Of a DNA stretch of 64,000 bases, positions 1 through 8,764 are shown piece after piece (the first letter of the stretch is position 1; each line of letters starts with the position of its first letter). The notes beneath the pieces are model-generated. The model saw nothing but the letters and a program-made list of their open reading frames with translations, was not told the origin of the DNA and searched no databases. The stretch comes from JACDAN01 sp963834825 (GTDB taxonomy: Bacteria > Actinomycetota > Thermoleophilia > Gaiellales > Gaiellaceae): positions 310,001-374,000 of the forward strand of contig CAWICZ010000014.1 in NCBI GenBank assembly GCA_963834825.1, written 5' to 3'. Position numbers and translations under genes: made by a program.

Positions 1-1
1 G

Positions 2-433
2 GGAGCCGCACGGTTCACCGTCGCAGGTGACGAGTTCGAGGCGCCGGCCGGGACCGTGGTCTTCGTCCGTGATCCGGCAACGCGGCGAGGCGCCGTCGCC
101 ACCGAGGCCAACTCGACCGCGCTCGTCGTCGGAGGCACCCCCGGACGACCGTATGAGGTCTCGCCGTGGGAGTGGGTCGCGGAAGCGATTCCGGCCTGGA
201 CCGACGGCGATTACCGATCAGCGCGGGAGACGATCGGAAGGGGGCTTCAGGAGCACCCGGACAACCCGGGCCTCCTCTACGAGCTTGCGTGCGTGGAGGC
301 TCTCGACGGCGAGCACGATGCTGCGATCGGCCATCTCGAACGCGCTGTCGAGCTGAAGCCCGACTACGCGAAGCATGCGCGGTCAGACGAGGACTTCGCC
401 TCGATTCGGCACCGCGAGGACTTCCCGGCTTAG
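2..433 (+). CDS. cupin-TPR protein, 3' part only
   Basis: The window opens inside this gene: the frame is open from base 2 and ends at TAG 431-433, so 143 C-terminal residues are visible. The first ~50 residues look like the closing strands of a cupin barrel (GDEFEAPAGTVVFV, then ALVVGGTPG). The rest is a short tetratricopeptide segment (AWTDGDYRSARETIGRGLQE followed by LLYELACVEALDG and HDAAIGHLERAVELKP). The product is probably a soluble binding or sensory protein; no catalytic residues can be assigned from this part. Its stop codon is also the first half of the putative -10 element of glmM, only nine bases before that gene's start. Confidence 0.7.
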   Translation, partial: GAARFTVAGDEFEAPAGTVVFVRDPATRRGAVATEANSTALVVGGTPGRPYEVSPWEWVAEAIPAWTDGDYRSARETIGRGLQEHPDNPGLLYELACVEALDGEHDAAIGHLERAVELKPDYAKHARSDEDFASIRHREDFPA

Positions 434-436
434 GCT
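431..436 (+). promoter_or_regulatory. leaderless -10 element (TAGGCT) of glmM
   Basis: TAGGCT is followed by exactly six bases and the ATG of glmM, the arrangement expected if transcription starts on the A of the start codon. There is no Shine-Dalgarno sequence in the gap. The first three bases are the TAG stop codon of the upstream cupin-TPR gene. Confidence 0.55.
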
Positions 437-442
437 CCGCCG

Positions 443-1702
443 ATGGCCAGGCGGTACTTCGGAACGGACGGCGTCCGCGGCATCGTCGGCGCGGACCTGA
501 CACCGGACCTCGTCGAGCGGCTCGGGCGGGCTGCGGCGCTCTGGTCGGGCGGCGGAGGCGTTTTCGTCGGCCGCGACACGCGCGGGTCCGGGCCGGCACT
601 CGAGCAGGCGTTTGCCGAGGGTGTGGCGTCGGCGGGCGGAAACGCCGTCCTCGGCGGAGTCCTGCCGACGCCTGCCGTTGCTCTGCTCACTCTCGATCTC
701 GGCGCCGTCATCTCCGCTTCCCACAACCCGCCCGAGTACAACGGCGTGAAGCTCTTCGACGGCGACGGGCAGAAGCTCACGGACACGTCCGAGGAGGAGA
801 TCGAGGCGCTCCTCGACGAGCCGGCGCGGGCCGAGCGCGGCGAGATCTATCGCATCGAAGCCTCGGCGAACAGCTACCTCGAACATGTTCTCGAGCGGTT
901 CGGCTCCGACCTGGATGGCCTGCGGATCGCGGTCGACTGCGCGAACGGCGCGTACTCGGAGCTCGCTCCCCAAGCTTTCGAACGGCTGGGCGCGGAAGTC
1001 CTGCCGCTCGCGACGGAGCCGGACGGCACGAATATCAACGTCGGCTGCGGTGCGACCGACCTCAGGCTCCTCCAGAGCCACGCCGGAGCGTATGACGTCG
1101 GCGTCGCCTTCGATGGGGACGGCGACCGCATGCTCGCCGTCGATGCCGAGGGCAATGCCGTCGACGGTGATCAGATCCTCGCGATCCTTGCTCTCCACCT
1201 CGGCGTCGACCTCGTTGTCGTCACGGTGATGACCAACCTCGGCTTCCACCGGCTCATGTCCGAGCACGGGATCCGAGTGATCACGACCGACGTCGGGGAC
1301 CGCTACGTGCTCGAGGCGCTCCGCCGGGAGGGCGGAGTCCTCGGCGGCGAGCAGTCCGGCCACATCATCTGCCTCGACGGCCACGTGACGGGCGACGGCC
1401 TCGCCGCCGGACTCCTGCTCTGCCGCGCGTTGGAGGGTCGCACACTCGCCGAAGCAGCCGGCGTCATGCCCAAGTTCGCCCAGGTGACGGAGAACGTCCC
1501 TGCCCCGAGCCGAGACATCCCGGTCGAGCTGCGAAACGAGATCGAGCGGCTCAATGCCGAACTGGACGGAACGGCGCGGATTCTCGTTCGTTCGTCGGGT
1601 ACTGAACCTCTGATTAGGATCCTCGCCGAGGCCGAAAATCACCCTTATGCGGCCGAACTCTGTGGTACGATCGCGACTCTCGTACGTCGAGAGCTCGGTT
1701 AG
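443..1702 (+). CDS. glmM: phosphoglucosamine mutase
   Basis: Converts glucosamine-6-phosphate to glucosamine-1-phosphate on the way to UDP-GlcNAc and peptidoglycan. The 419-residue product has all family signatures: FGTDGVRG at residues 6-13, the phosphoserine loop ISASHNP with catalytic Ser93, the Mg-binding DGDGDR at 224-229, the sugar-specificity loop GGEQSGH at 301-307 and the phosphate-binding RSSGTEPLIR at 383-392. It is slightly shorter than the usual ~445 residues. The start ATG follows a TAGGCT hexamer by six bases, so the message is probably leaderless. glmS, the preceding step of the pathway, follows 97 bases downstream. Confidence 0.97.
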   Translation: MARRYFGTDGVRGIVGADLTPDLVERLGRAAALWSGGGGVFVGRDTRGSGPALEQAFAEGVASAGGNAVLGGVLPTPAVALLTLDLGAVISASHNPPEYNGVKLFDGDGQKLTDTSEEEIEALLDEPARAERGEIYRIEASANSYLEHVLERFGSDLDGLRIAVDCANGAYSELAPQAFERLGAEVLPLATEPDGTNINVGCGATDLRLLQSHAGAYDVGVAFDGDGDRMLAVDAEGNAVDGDQILAILALHLGVDLVVVTVMTNLGFHRLMSEHGIRVITTDVGDRYVLEALRREGGVLGGEQSGHIICLDGHVTGDGLAAGLLLCRALEGRTLAEAAGVMPKFAQVTENVPAPSRDIPVELRNEIERLNAELDGTARILVRSSGTEPLIRILAEAENHPYAAELCGTIATLVRRELG

Positions 1703-1799
1703 TCGATCTCCAATGCAGGGGTTCGGCGGACGGCCGGGCTCTTGGTCGTTTTTCGGGGGAAAATGGATCTAAGGCGGGCCGTCGGCGAAGGAGGTCCAG

Positions 1800-3630
1800 A
1801 TGTGCGGAATCATCGGATACGTCGGGCCCAGGGCCTGCAAACCACTGCTACTGCATGGGCTCGAGCGGCTCGAGTACCGTGGCTATGACTCCGCGGGCCT
1901 CGTTCTCCGCGAGGACGATGAGCTCGACTACGTCCGCGCCGTCGGCAACCTCTCGCAGCTCAAGGCCGCAGCCTCGCTGAACGGCTCCGACTCGACGTCG
2001 GGCCTCGGCCACACCCGCTGGGCGACTCACGGCCGGGTCTCGGAGGAAAATGCACACCCGCTGACCGGCTGCAAGGAAGGCGAGCTCGCCCTCGTCCTGA
2101 ACGGCATCGTCGAGAATTATCGAGAGCTCAAGGAGTCTCTTCAGGCAGACGGACACACGTTCAGCTCGGAGACCGACGCCGAGGTCGTCTGCCACCTGAT
2201 CGAGCGCCATTACGAGGGCGATCTGGTCGAGGCGGTCAAGCGGGCGTACCGGGAGCTCGAGGGGCATTTCGCGTTCGTCGCGATCCATCACGAGCATCCC
2301 GACCTGCTCGTCGGAGCGCGGCTCCAATGCCCGCTCGTCGTCGGCGTCGGCGAGGGCGAGATGTTCTTCGCCTCGTCGATCGCCGCCTTCCTTCGCGAGA
2401 CCCGCCGTGTGCAGCTGATCGAGGAGGGAGAGGTCGTCGCGATCACGCCCGAGGGAGCGACCTTCTTCGACGTCGAGAACGGGGAGATGGAACGCGAGTC
2501 GCTCGAGGTCGACTGGGACGACGAGGCGGCCGAGAAGGGCGGCTACGAGACGTTCATGCTCAAGGAGATCTACGAGCAGCCCGACGCCGTCCGCGAGACG
2601 ATCGGCGAGCGGATCAGACCCGGCGGCAGGCTCGAGCTCGACGGCCTGGAGATGACGGACGACCAGCTTCGGAACCTCCGCCGCGTCGTCATCCTCGCCT
2701 GCGGGACGGCCTACCACGCCGGCGTGGTCGGCCGCTACGTGATCGAGGAGTGGGCCCGGATTCCGGTCGAGCCGGACATCGCCAGCGAGTGGCGGTACCG
2801 CAATCCGGTCATCGGCCCCGACACGCTCGTCATCGGCATGTCCCAGTCGGGAGAGACCCGGGACACGATCCACGCCATGAAGCTCGCGCGCGAGAAGGGC
2901 GCGATCACGATGGCGATCACCAACCTGATGGGGACGCAGATCACGCGGGAGGTCGATCACGTCCTCTACACCCGCGCCGGCATGGAGATGGCCGTCGCGG
3001 CCTCGAAGACGTTCACGGCGCAGGTCGTCGCGCTCTACCTCGTCGCGCTGAAGCTCGCACAGGTGCGAGGCACCGTGCCGCAAGACGAGCTCACCTACAT
3101 CCTCGACGAGGTCAGGCGCCTGCCGGACCGAATCAAGCAGTTCCTCGACGGCGATCATCCGATCGAAGAGATCGCTCGGCGGCACTTCGACAAGCCCTTC
3201 TTCCTCTACCTCGGCCGCCACATCGGACTGCCCGGTCGCGCTCGAGGGCGCGCTGAAGTTGAAGGAGATCTCCTACATTCCGACCGAGGCGTACTCGGCG
3301 GGCGAGATGAAGCATGGGCCGATCGCGCTCCTCGACGAGGACACGCCGGTCGTCTGCGTCGCGACGGACTCACACGTCTACGACAAGATCGTCTCCAACA
3401 TCCAGGAGACCCGGGCGCGCGGCGCCCAGGTCATCGCAATCGCCACCGACGGCAACGAGGACATCCAGCACCACGCTGACGACGTCATCTACGTGCCGCG
3501 GACCCCGGCGTTCCTGCAGGCCGCGCTCGCGATCCTCCCCTTGCAGCTGCTCGCCTATCGCATTGCCCGGCTGCGCGGCCTGAACGTCGATCAGCCGCGC
3601 AACCTCGCCAAGACGGTAACGGTCGAATAG
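1800..3630 (+). CDS. glmS: glutamine-fructose-6-phosphate aminotransferase (frameshifted as read)
   Basis: Makes glucosamine-6-phosphate from fructose-6-phosphate and glutamine. The N-terminal glutaminase begins MCGIIGYVG with nucleophile Cys2. Two SIS sugar-isomerase domains follow (CGTAYHA, SQSGETRDT) and the C-terminus ends in the usual NLAKTVTVE. The frame breaks once: after FFLYLGRHIGLP an extra base in the C-run 3231-3233 shifts the correct continuation (VALEGALKLKEISYIPTEAY) into the next frame, which then runs to TAG at 3630. With one base skipped the product is 609 residues, a typical full GlmS length. AAGGAGG at 1787-1793 is a good Shine-Dalgarno, unlike the leaderless glmM start. 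Gene identity is certain; whether the shift is real is not. Confidence 0.93.
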
Positions 3631-3631
3631 C

Positions 3632-3715
3632 GCCGCGCCTCGCGGCGCGGCTTCGTCGAAAGTCTCACGACTTTCGACGACCCTATCGAGACCGGGCGCC
3701 GGCTTTCGCCGGCGC
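3632..3715 (+). terminator. three tandem perfect hairpins after glmS
   Basis: Three perfect stem-loops, each with a 4-base loop, follow the glmS stop codon. They are 3632-3651 (8-bp stem, loop TCGC), 3653-3680 (12-bp stem, arms TCGTCGAAAGTC and GACTTTCGACGA, loop TCAC) and 3696-3715 (8-bp stem GCGCCGGC, loop TTTC). None has a following T-run. They lie between convergent glmS and arfB, so a termination or 3'-end-stabilising role is the simplest reading. The remaining ~80 bases to arfB show nothing recognisable. Confidence 0.6.
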
Positions 3716-3795
3716 GCGGCATACCTGCTCTCTGCCGCCTCCTTCACCCTGATCCTGGGCGGCGGAATGGGCCAAGCCCATTCCGCGGCGTTGGG

Positions 3796-4203
3796 CTACT
3801 CCGGCGGGCGTCGCTGTTGCTTAGTTTCCGACCGGCGGCGCTTCTCGCGGAGGCGTCGCTCACGTGAGGCGGCGGTCGGCTTCGTTGGGCGGCGCCGACG
3901 CTCGACCTTCAACGCATCGCGTAGTGCTGCCACGAGTCGCTCGATTGCGAGCTCGCGGTTCCTCGACTGGCTCCGCTCGTCCTGGGCAATCGCCCGCAGA
4001 ACGGTTCCGGCCCGGCGCCTCACGCGCGCTTTCTGGATCGGCGTCAGCGCCGCCGTCGCCTCCACGTCGAAGACCGCCTCGACCCTCGTCTCGGTCTTCT
4101 GGGCGTGCTGTCCGCCCGGTCCGCTCGACCGGGAGAACCGCAGCTCGATCTCCGAAACCGGGATCGCCACCGTCCTAGTCACCTGAATAGACTCGCCGCT
4201 CAT
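3796..4203 (-). CDS. arfB: ArfB/YaeJ-type peptidyl-tRNA hydrolase (ribosome rescue)
   Basis: Stop-codon-independent release factor that hydrolyses peptidyl-tRNA on stalled ribosomes. The 135-residue product has the RF-1 domain with the catalytic GGQ in SSGPGGQHAQKTETRVE and a strongly basic C-terminal tail (SRERRLREKRRRSETKQQRR) of the kind that threads into the empty mRNA channel. Length matches E. coli ArfB (~140). I start it at the ATG on 4203-4201 (MSGESIQ). That codon shares the tetranucleotide CATG (4201-4204) with the divergent HAD gene, and CAGAAT lies seven bases upstream. An in-frame ATG at 4212 is possible. It is convergent with glmS. Confidence 0.88.
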   Translation of the reverse strand: MSGESIQVTRTVAIPVSEIELRFSRSSGPGGQHAQKTETRVEAVFDVEATAALTPIQKARVRRRAGTVLRAIAQDERSQSRNRELAIERLVAALRDALKVERRRRPTKPTAASRERRLREKRRRSETKQQRRPPE

Positions 4204-4978
4204 GGCGGCCATTCTGCTGGACATCGACGGCGTCCTCCACGTTTCCGGCCAGCCGATCCGAGGCGCTCCGCAGGCCGTCCGGCAGCTGCGCGAGAACGGT
4301 CACCGGCTGCGCTTTGTCACGAACAACACCACGCGCTCCCGGCGCTCGTTGGCGGATGAGCTGCGGGGGCTTGGCTTCGAGCTCGACGACGATGAGCTTC
4401 AGACCACTGCTCTGGCTGCGGCGCGGGCGTTGGACGGAAGGCGCGTGCTCGCGCTGACGATGGCCGCTGTGCTCGAGGACCTCGGGTCTGTCGAGCTCGT
4501 CGGTGAGGACGCCGAGGCCGTGCTGATCGGCGGCGCGGACGAGACCGAGGAGACGAATCGGGTGTTCTCGTACATGAACCTCGCTCGGGCGTTCGCCGAG
4601 CTCGAAGGAGGCGCCGACCTCTACTGCCTGCACCGGAACCGCTGGTGGCAGACCTCACGGGGGCCGCTGCTCGACTCGGGCTGCTTCGTCGCAGGGCTCG
4701 AGTACGCCTCGAGTCTCGAGGCAACGGTCGTCGGCAAGCCAAGCACCGCGTACTTCGCAGCCGCGGTCGAGGCCTTGGACGCCGAGCCGGAGTTGACGTG
4801 GATGGTCGGCGACGACATCGATGCCGACGTCGCCGGCGCCCAACGGTTCGGACTGCGAACTGCTCTCGTTCGCACCGGAAAGTTCAGGCCCGACGAGATC
4901 GAGCACACGACCATCACCCCCGATGTCGTCCTGTCGTCGGTTGCCGACTTGCCTCGCTGGCTCGAGGAGATGCTGTGA
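4202..4978 (+). CDS. HAD-superfamily IIA phosphatase (LHPP/NagD-like)
   Basis: 258-residue HAD hydrolase of subclass IIA. Motif I is DIDGV with nucleophile Asp7 and acid/base Asp9, motif II is FVTNNT, the lysine loop is VVGKPS, and motif IV is MVGDDIDADVAGA. Substrate is not predictable; NagD, p-nitrophenylphosphatase-like and LHPP-like enzymes share this architecture. The ATG overlaps the divergent arfB start in a CATG box; TAGACT lies eight bases before it, so the message is probably leaderless. It is the first gene of a tightly overlapping operon: its TGA overlaps the GTG of acpS by four bases. Confidence 0.85.
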   Translation: MAAILLDIDGVLHVSGQPIRGAPQAVRQLRENGHRLRFVTNNTTRSRRSLADELRGLGFELDDDELQTTALAAARALDGRRVLALTMAAVLEDLGSVELVGEDAEAVLIGGADETEETNRVFSYMNLARAFAELEGGADLYCLHRNRWWQTSRGPLLDSGCFVAGLEYASSLEATVVGKPSTAYFAAAVEALDAEPELTWMVGDDIDADVAGAQRFGLRTALVRTGKFRPDEIEHTTITPDVVLSSVADLPRWLEEML

Positions 4979-5349
4979 CCCGGGTCGGGACCGACATGGT
5001 CGAGATCGGGCGAATCCGCGAGGCCCTGGAGCGATACGCGGGCTTTCGGGACCGCTGCTTCACCGCCGCGGAGCAGGCGTACTGCGACGCGCGGCCGAAT
5101 CCAGCCCAGCACTACGCCGCCCGGTTCGCCGGGAAGGAAGCGGTCGGGAAGGCGCTCGGCTTCGGCGTCGCTCGGCGCTTCGCCTGGCGAGACATCGAGA
5201 TCGCCGGCCGGCCCAAGCCGTCCGTGCGCCTCCACGGGCAGGTCGAGGCATGGTCGCAGCGCGTGCGAGCCGGGCCGATCGACCTCTCGATGTCGCACTC
5301 GCGCGAGCTCGCGAGTGCGGTCTGCGTGGTCGCCGACCCTGATGCTTGA
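4975..5349 (+). CDS. acpS: holo-[acyl-carrier-protein] synthase
   Basis: Transfers 4'-phosphopantetheine from CoA to acyl carrier protein. The 124-residue product shows the two signature regions: VGTDMVEIGRI with metal ligand Asp7, and RFAGKEAVGKALG with Glu55, plus the C-terminal DLSMSHSRELASAVCV. The start is the GTG that overlaps the upstream HAD stop codon (GTGA). The next gene begins inside its last codons (ATGCTTGA, 8-base overlap), indicating translational coupling. Length is normal for the family. Confidence 0.95.
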   Translation: MTRVGTDMVEIGRIREALERYAGFRDRCFTAAEQAYCDARPNPAQHYAARFAGKEAVGKALGFGVARRFAWRDIEIAGRPKPSVRLHGQVEAWSQRVRAGPIDLSMSHSRELASAVCVVADPDA

Positions 5350-6649
5350 ACCGCTCTACACCGCCGCGGAGATGCAGGCGGCGGAGGCGGGCCACGACGT
5401 CGAGCAGCTGATGGAGCGCGCGGGAGCCGCCGTCGCCGACGAGATCCTGGCGCGCTTTCCCGAAGCCCGGTCGTTCGCCGCTGTGTGCGGAGGCGGCGCC
5501 AACGGCGGCGACGGCCGGATCGCGGCCGAGCTCCTTCGAGCGGCCGGCTGGGAGGAACGCTCGCTGGGCGACGCCGACGTCGTCATCGACGCTCTGTTCG
5601 GTACCGGATTCCGCGGTTCGCCACGCGAGGAGGCCGCACAGCAGATCCGGTCGATGAACGAGTCCGGAGCACCCGTCATTGCGGTGGACATCCCGTCAGG
5701 CGTCGATGCGTCCACGGGCGAGGTTCCGGGCGAGGCCGTGCGCGCGACGCTGACGGTGACCTTTCACGGGCGCAAGGTCGGCCAGGAGGTCGCGCCGGGA
5801 CGCTTTCGCCGCGGCGAGATCGTCGTCTCCGACATCGGTCTCGAGCATTCGGAGACGGAGCACGCCCTGGTGACGCCGGCGATTCTCGATCTCGTTCCTC
5901 GACGGCAACCGGGCGACACCAAGTACTCCGCGGGCTCGGTTCTCGTCGTCGGCGGCTCGCCCGGGATGACTGGGGCTGTCTGCCTGACCGCCGAGGCCGC
6001 GTTCCGGGCGGACGCCGGCTACGTCGCCGTCGCTGCGCCGGCGGAGTCGCTGCCGGTGATCGAGACCCGCCTCCTTGAGGCGGTGAAGCGGCCGCTGGAG
6101 GAGGTTTGGGACGCGACCGAACGCGCACGGGCGCTGGCCATCGGCCCCGGCCTTGGCCGGGAGCGAACCGAGCTCGTCAGGCGGCTGCTCGAGGAAGTCG
6201 ACCTCCCCGCGGTCGTCGACGCGGACGGCTTGTTTGAGCTCGAGCCCGTCGAGCGCCACGCGGACACCGTTCTGACCCCGCACTCGGGCGAGCTCGCCCG
6301 GCTGCTCGGGGTGGAGGCCGGCTGGGTCGACGCGCACAGGCTCGAGGCGCTCGGCCAGACCGTTGAGCGGTTCCAGTGCGTCGTGCTCCTGAAGGGCGAG
6401 GGGACGCTGGTCGGGGCCCCCGGTGCGGGACCGCTCGTCTGCGGCGGTTTTCCGTCGCTCGCCACGGCGGGGACGGGAGACGTGCTCACGGGCGTCGTTG
6501 CCTCCTTCCTCGCCAAGGGTATGGACGGGCGACTGGCCGCAGCTGCGGCGGCGACGGCCCACACGCAGGCCGCGGTCACGGCGCCGTACAGGTCTGGGCT
6601 CAAAGCCGGTGACCTGCTCGCGGCGCTGCCCCGCGTCCTCGATGCATAG
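5342..6649 (+). CDS. nnrD: bifunctional NAD(P)H-hydrate epimerase / ADP-dependent dehydratase
   Basis: Repairs hydrated NADH and NADPH. The 435-residue protein fuses an N-terminal YjeF_N epimerase domain (GGGANGGDGRIAAELL; ALFGTGFRG; VDIPSGVDASTG) to a C-terminal ribokinase-like dehydratase (VLVVGGSPGMTGA; AIGPGLGRE; VVDADGLF; VLTPHSGELARL; LLKGEGTL; ATAGTGDVLTG). The epimerase domain is compact: the stretch between AAELLRAAGW and DADVVIDALFGTG is about 25 residues shorter than in E. coli. The start ATG is in the 8-base overlap with acpS, and its stop overlaps the alr start. Placement between acpS and alr is typical of actinobacteria. Confidence 0.93.
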   Translation: MLEPLYTAAEMQAAEAGHDVEQLMERAGAAVADEILARFPEARSFAAVCGGGANGGDGRIAAELLRAAGWEERSLGDADVVIDALFGTGFRGSPREEAAQQIRSMNESGAPVIAVDIPSGVDASTGEVPGEAVRATLTVTFHGRKVGQEVAPGRFRRGEIVVSDIGLEHSETEHALVTPAILDLVPRRQPGDTKYSAGSVLVVGGSPGMTGAVCLTAEAAFRADAGYVAVAAPAESLPVIETRLLEAVKRPLEEVWDATERARALAIGPGLGRERTELVRRLLEEVDLPAVVDADGLFELEPVERHADTVLTPHSGELARLLGVEAGWVDAHRLEALGQTVERFQCVVLLKGEGTLVGAPGAGPLVCGGFPSLATAGTGDVLTGVVASFLAKGMDGRLAAAAAATAHTQAAVTAPYRSGLKAGDLLAALPRVLDA

Positions 6650-7661
6650 GTCCGAGATCACGATCGACCTGGGGGCACTGCGCCGAAACGCCCGGCGCCT
6701 GAGGCAGGTGCTCGGGGAGGCGGAGTTGTGGGCGGTCGTCAAGGCCGACGGCTATGGGCACGGAGCACTCGACGTCGCCCGGGCAGTCCTGGACGAGGGC
6801 GCGGGAGCCCTCTGCGTGGCGACCGTTGCCGAGGCGCTCGAGCTCCGCGAGGAGTTTCCGGGAGCGCGGATCCTCGTCATGGGCCCATCCGCGGGCCGGG
6901 ACGTGGAACAGGCTCGGGAGGCTCGGATCGAGGTGACCGTCTCCGACGTAGAGGTCCCGGACGGTGTCCCCGTTCACCTCAAGCTCGACACCGGGATGGG
7001 ACGGTGGGGGCTGGCGGAGCTCCCTGAGATCTCGGGGCAGGTGGTGGGGCTGATGACCCACCTCGCGACCGCCGACTCGGACCCTGACTTCGCCCGCGAG
7101 CAGCTGAGGCGATTCGAGGAGGCGACGAGACCCCACGCGCAGCTGACCCGCCACGCTGCGAACAGCGCGGCTGCGCTGCGACTTCCAGAATCGCGCCTCG
7201 ACGCTTCGCGCTGCGGGATCGCCCTCTACGGGCTCTCGCCGTTCGGCGGCGACCCTGCCGAAGACGGCCTCGAGCCGGTGCTGCGCTGGAAGTCTCATCT
7301 CGCCCAGGTCAAGCAGCTCGGTCCAGGCGAGTCGACCGGCTACGGCCGGCGGTTCACTGCCAGGGAACCCACGTTCATCGGCATCGTCCCGGTCGGCTAC
7401 GCAGACGGCTTCCGCCGCGACATGACCGGCACCGAGGTCGTCCTCGAGGGCGAGCGGCGGCGTGTCGTCGGCACGGTCTCGATGGACGCTCTCGCCGTCG
7501 AGCTGCCCGGGCGGCTTCCGGTCGGCACTCCCGTGACCCTGATCGGCGACGGCGTGCTTGCCGAGGAGCATGCCGCCGTGGCCGACACGATCAACTACGA
7601 GATCGTCTGCCAGATCGACTCGCGGCCCGGCCGGGCACAGCGGACGGTGGTCGATGCTTGA
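6642..7661 (+). CDS. alr: alanine racemase
   Basis: PLP enzyme that makes D-alanine for peptidoglycan. The PLP lysine is Lys34 in VVKADGYGHGA. Other family blocks are KLDTGMGRWG, TRHAANSAA, CGIALYGLSPF, STGYGRRF (region of the second catalytic base Tyr) and VPVGYADGF, then GTVSMDALAVE. At 339 residues it is shorter than the usual 360-390, mainly from tight loops in the barrel. The ATG overlaps the nnrD stop by eight bases and the gene ends ATGCTTGA, overlapping the next start: the same overlap octamer that joins acpS to nnrD. Confidence 0.93.
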   Translation: MHRSEITIDLGALRRNARRLRQVLGEAELWAVVKADGYGHGALDVARAVLDEGAGALCVATVAEALELREEFPGARILVMGPSAGRDVEQAREARIEVTVSDVEVPDGVPVHLKLDTGMGRWGLAELPEISGQVVGLMTHLATADSDPDFAREQLRRFEEATRPHAQLTRHAANSAAALRLPESRLDASRCGIALYGLSPFGGDPAEDGLEPVLRWKSHLAQVKQLGPGESTGYGRRFTAREPTFIGIVPVGYADGFRRDMTGTEVVLEGERRRVVGTVSMDALAVELPGRLPVGTPVTLIGDGVLAEEHAAVADTINYEIVCQIDSRPGRAQRTVVDA

Positions 7662-8676
7662 GCGGGCGCAGAAGGCCCTCACTGGGGAGGAGGCGTGGAT
7701 CGTAGGCGGCGCCGTCCGGGACGAGCTGCTGGGCCGGCCGCTGCTCGACCTCGACATCGCCTGTCGCGAGCCGGAGGCGGCCGCGCGCCGCTTCGGCGGG
7801 CCGGTCTTTCCACTCTCGGAGCGCCACGGAGCCTGGCGAGTCGCCCTCGACGGCGGACGCACAGTCGACTTCACGCCGCTCCGAGACGGGATCGAGGATG
7901 ACCTCGCGACGCGTGACTTCACGATCAATGCGGTCGCGCGGCCGCTGGATGGAGGAGACCCGGTTGACCCGTTCGGCGGCCTGCCGGACCTCGACCGGCA
8001 CGTCCTGCGCGCGGTGGCGCCGACGATCTTCGAGGCCGATCCGCTGCGGCTGCTCCGTGCGGTCCGGCTCGAGGACGAGCTCGGGTTTCGTCTCGACGCC
8101 GAGACCGAAGGCCTTGTCCGCCAGCACTCGGCGCTCGTCGACCGGCCTGCGGGAGAGCGGATCCTGGCCGAGCTCGTCCGCCTGAGCCCCCAGGGGTTCG
8201 AGCGGCTCGACGAGCTCGGTCTGCTCGCGCCGCTCGGCGGAACGCTCGACCGCGCGCGTGAGCTCGGCGATATGTCGGTTGAGCTGCGGCTCGTGGCGGT
8301 GTTCGGAGAGCAGCTGAGCCGCCTGCCGATCTCGAACGAGCTCGCGCGGTACGCGCGGACGCTGCTCCGCGCCGAGCCGCCTACGGAGCTCAACCCTCGG
8401 TCGGTCTACCGGTTTCGCCGCACGACCGAGCCCTGGGCCATCGACGCGGCGCGATTCACGGGGGCGGGTGAGGAGCTCGAGCGGGCGATCGAGGAGGCGC
8501 GGGGCCGCGACCCCGCGGAGCCGCTCCTGCGCGGCGACGAGCTGGGTGTCCCGCCGGGCCCGGAGATCGGCCGGTTGCTCGCGCTCGTCGAAGAGGAGCG
8601 CGCGGCCGGAACGATCACGACACGCGACGAGGCGTTGGGGCTCGTGCAGCGGGAACGTGAAGTCACAGACTCGTAG
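7654..8676 (+). CDS. CCA-adding / poly(A) polymerase family nucleotidyltransferase
   Basis: 340-residue class II tRNA nucleotidyltransferase-type protein. The head domain carries IVGGAVRDELLGRPLLDLDIAC, with the GG/RD nucleotide-binding loop and the metal-binding DxD, followed by RDFTINA and the neck motif DPLRLLRAVRLEDELGF. It has no HD domain. It could be the full CCA enzyme, a CC- or A-adding enzyme, or a poly(A) polymerase; sequence alone does not decide. None of the seven tRNA genes in the window encodes a full 3' CCA, so a CCA-adding activity must exist in the cell. It is the last gene of the acpS-nnrD-alr operon, starting inside alr (8-base overlap). Confidence 0.8.
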   Translation: MLERAQKALTGEEAWIVGGAVRDELLGRPLLDLDIACREPEAAARRFGGPVFPLSERHGAWRVALDGGRTVDFTPLRDGIEDDLATRDFTINAVARPLDGGDPVDPFGGLPDLDRHVLRAVAPTIFEADPLRLLRAVRLEDELGFRLDAETEGLVRQHSALVDRPAGERILAELVRLSPQGFERLDELGLLAPLGGTLDRARELGDMSVELRLVAVFGEQLSRLPISNELARYARTLLRAEPPTELNPRSVYRFRRTTEPWAIDAARFTGAGEELERAIEEARGRDPAEPLLRGDELGVPPGPEIGRLLALVEEERAAGTITTRDEALGLVQREREVTDS

Positions 8677-8764
8677 CGGGCCGGTCACACACCCATGCGT
8701 TCGCCTTCGCTACGCTCGCCGCGGGGAGGAGGCCGGGTGCGCCTTCCCTAAGGGACCCCGGGCG

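Noticed and set aside
383..1642. Long open frame antisense to glmM (and similar long antisense frames at 1848-3221, 5696-6742, 6600-8393, 24651-26183)
   Set aside because: They mirror strongly coding genes in high-GC DNA, have no recognisable motifs and carry biased compositions typical of shadow frames.
1703..1799. glmS ribozyme or riboswitch in the glmM-glmS gap
   Set aside because: The gap is only 97 bases, lacks the ribozyme core and has a plain Shine-Dalgarno sequence.
8677..8764. Terminator between the nucleotidyltransferase and the subtilase
   Set aside because: Only imperfect, bulged pairings are visible around the TTCCCTAAGGGA region; not convincing.
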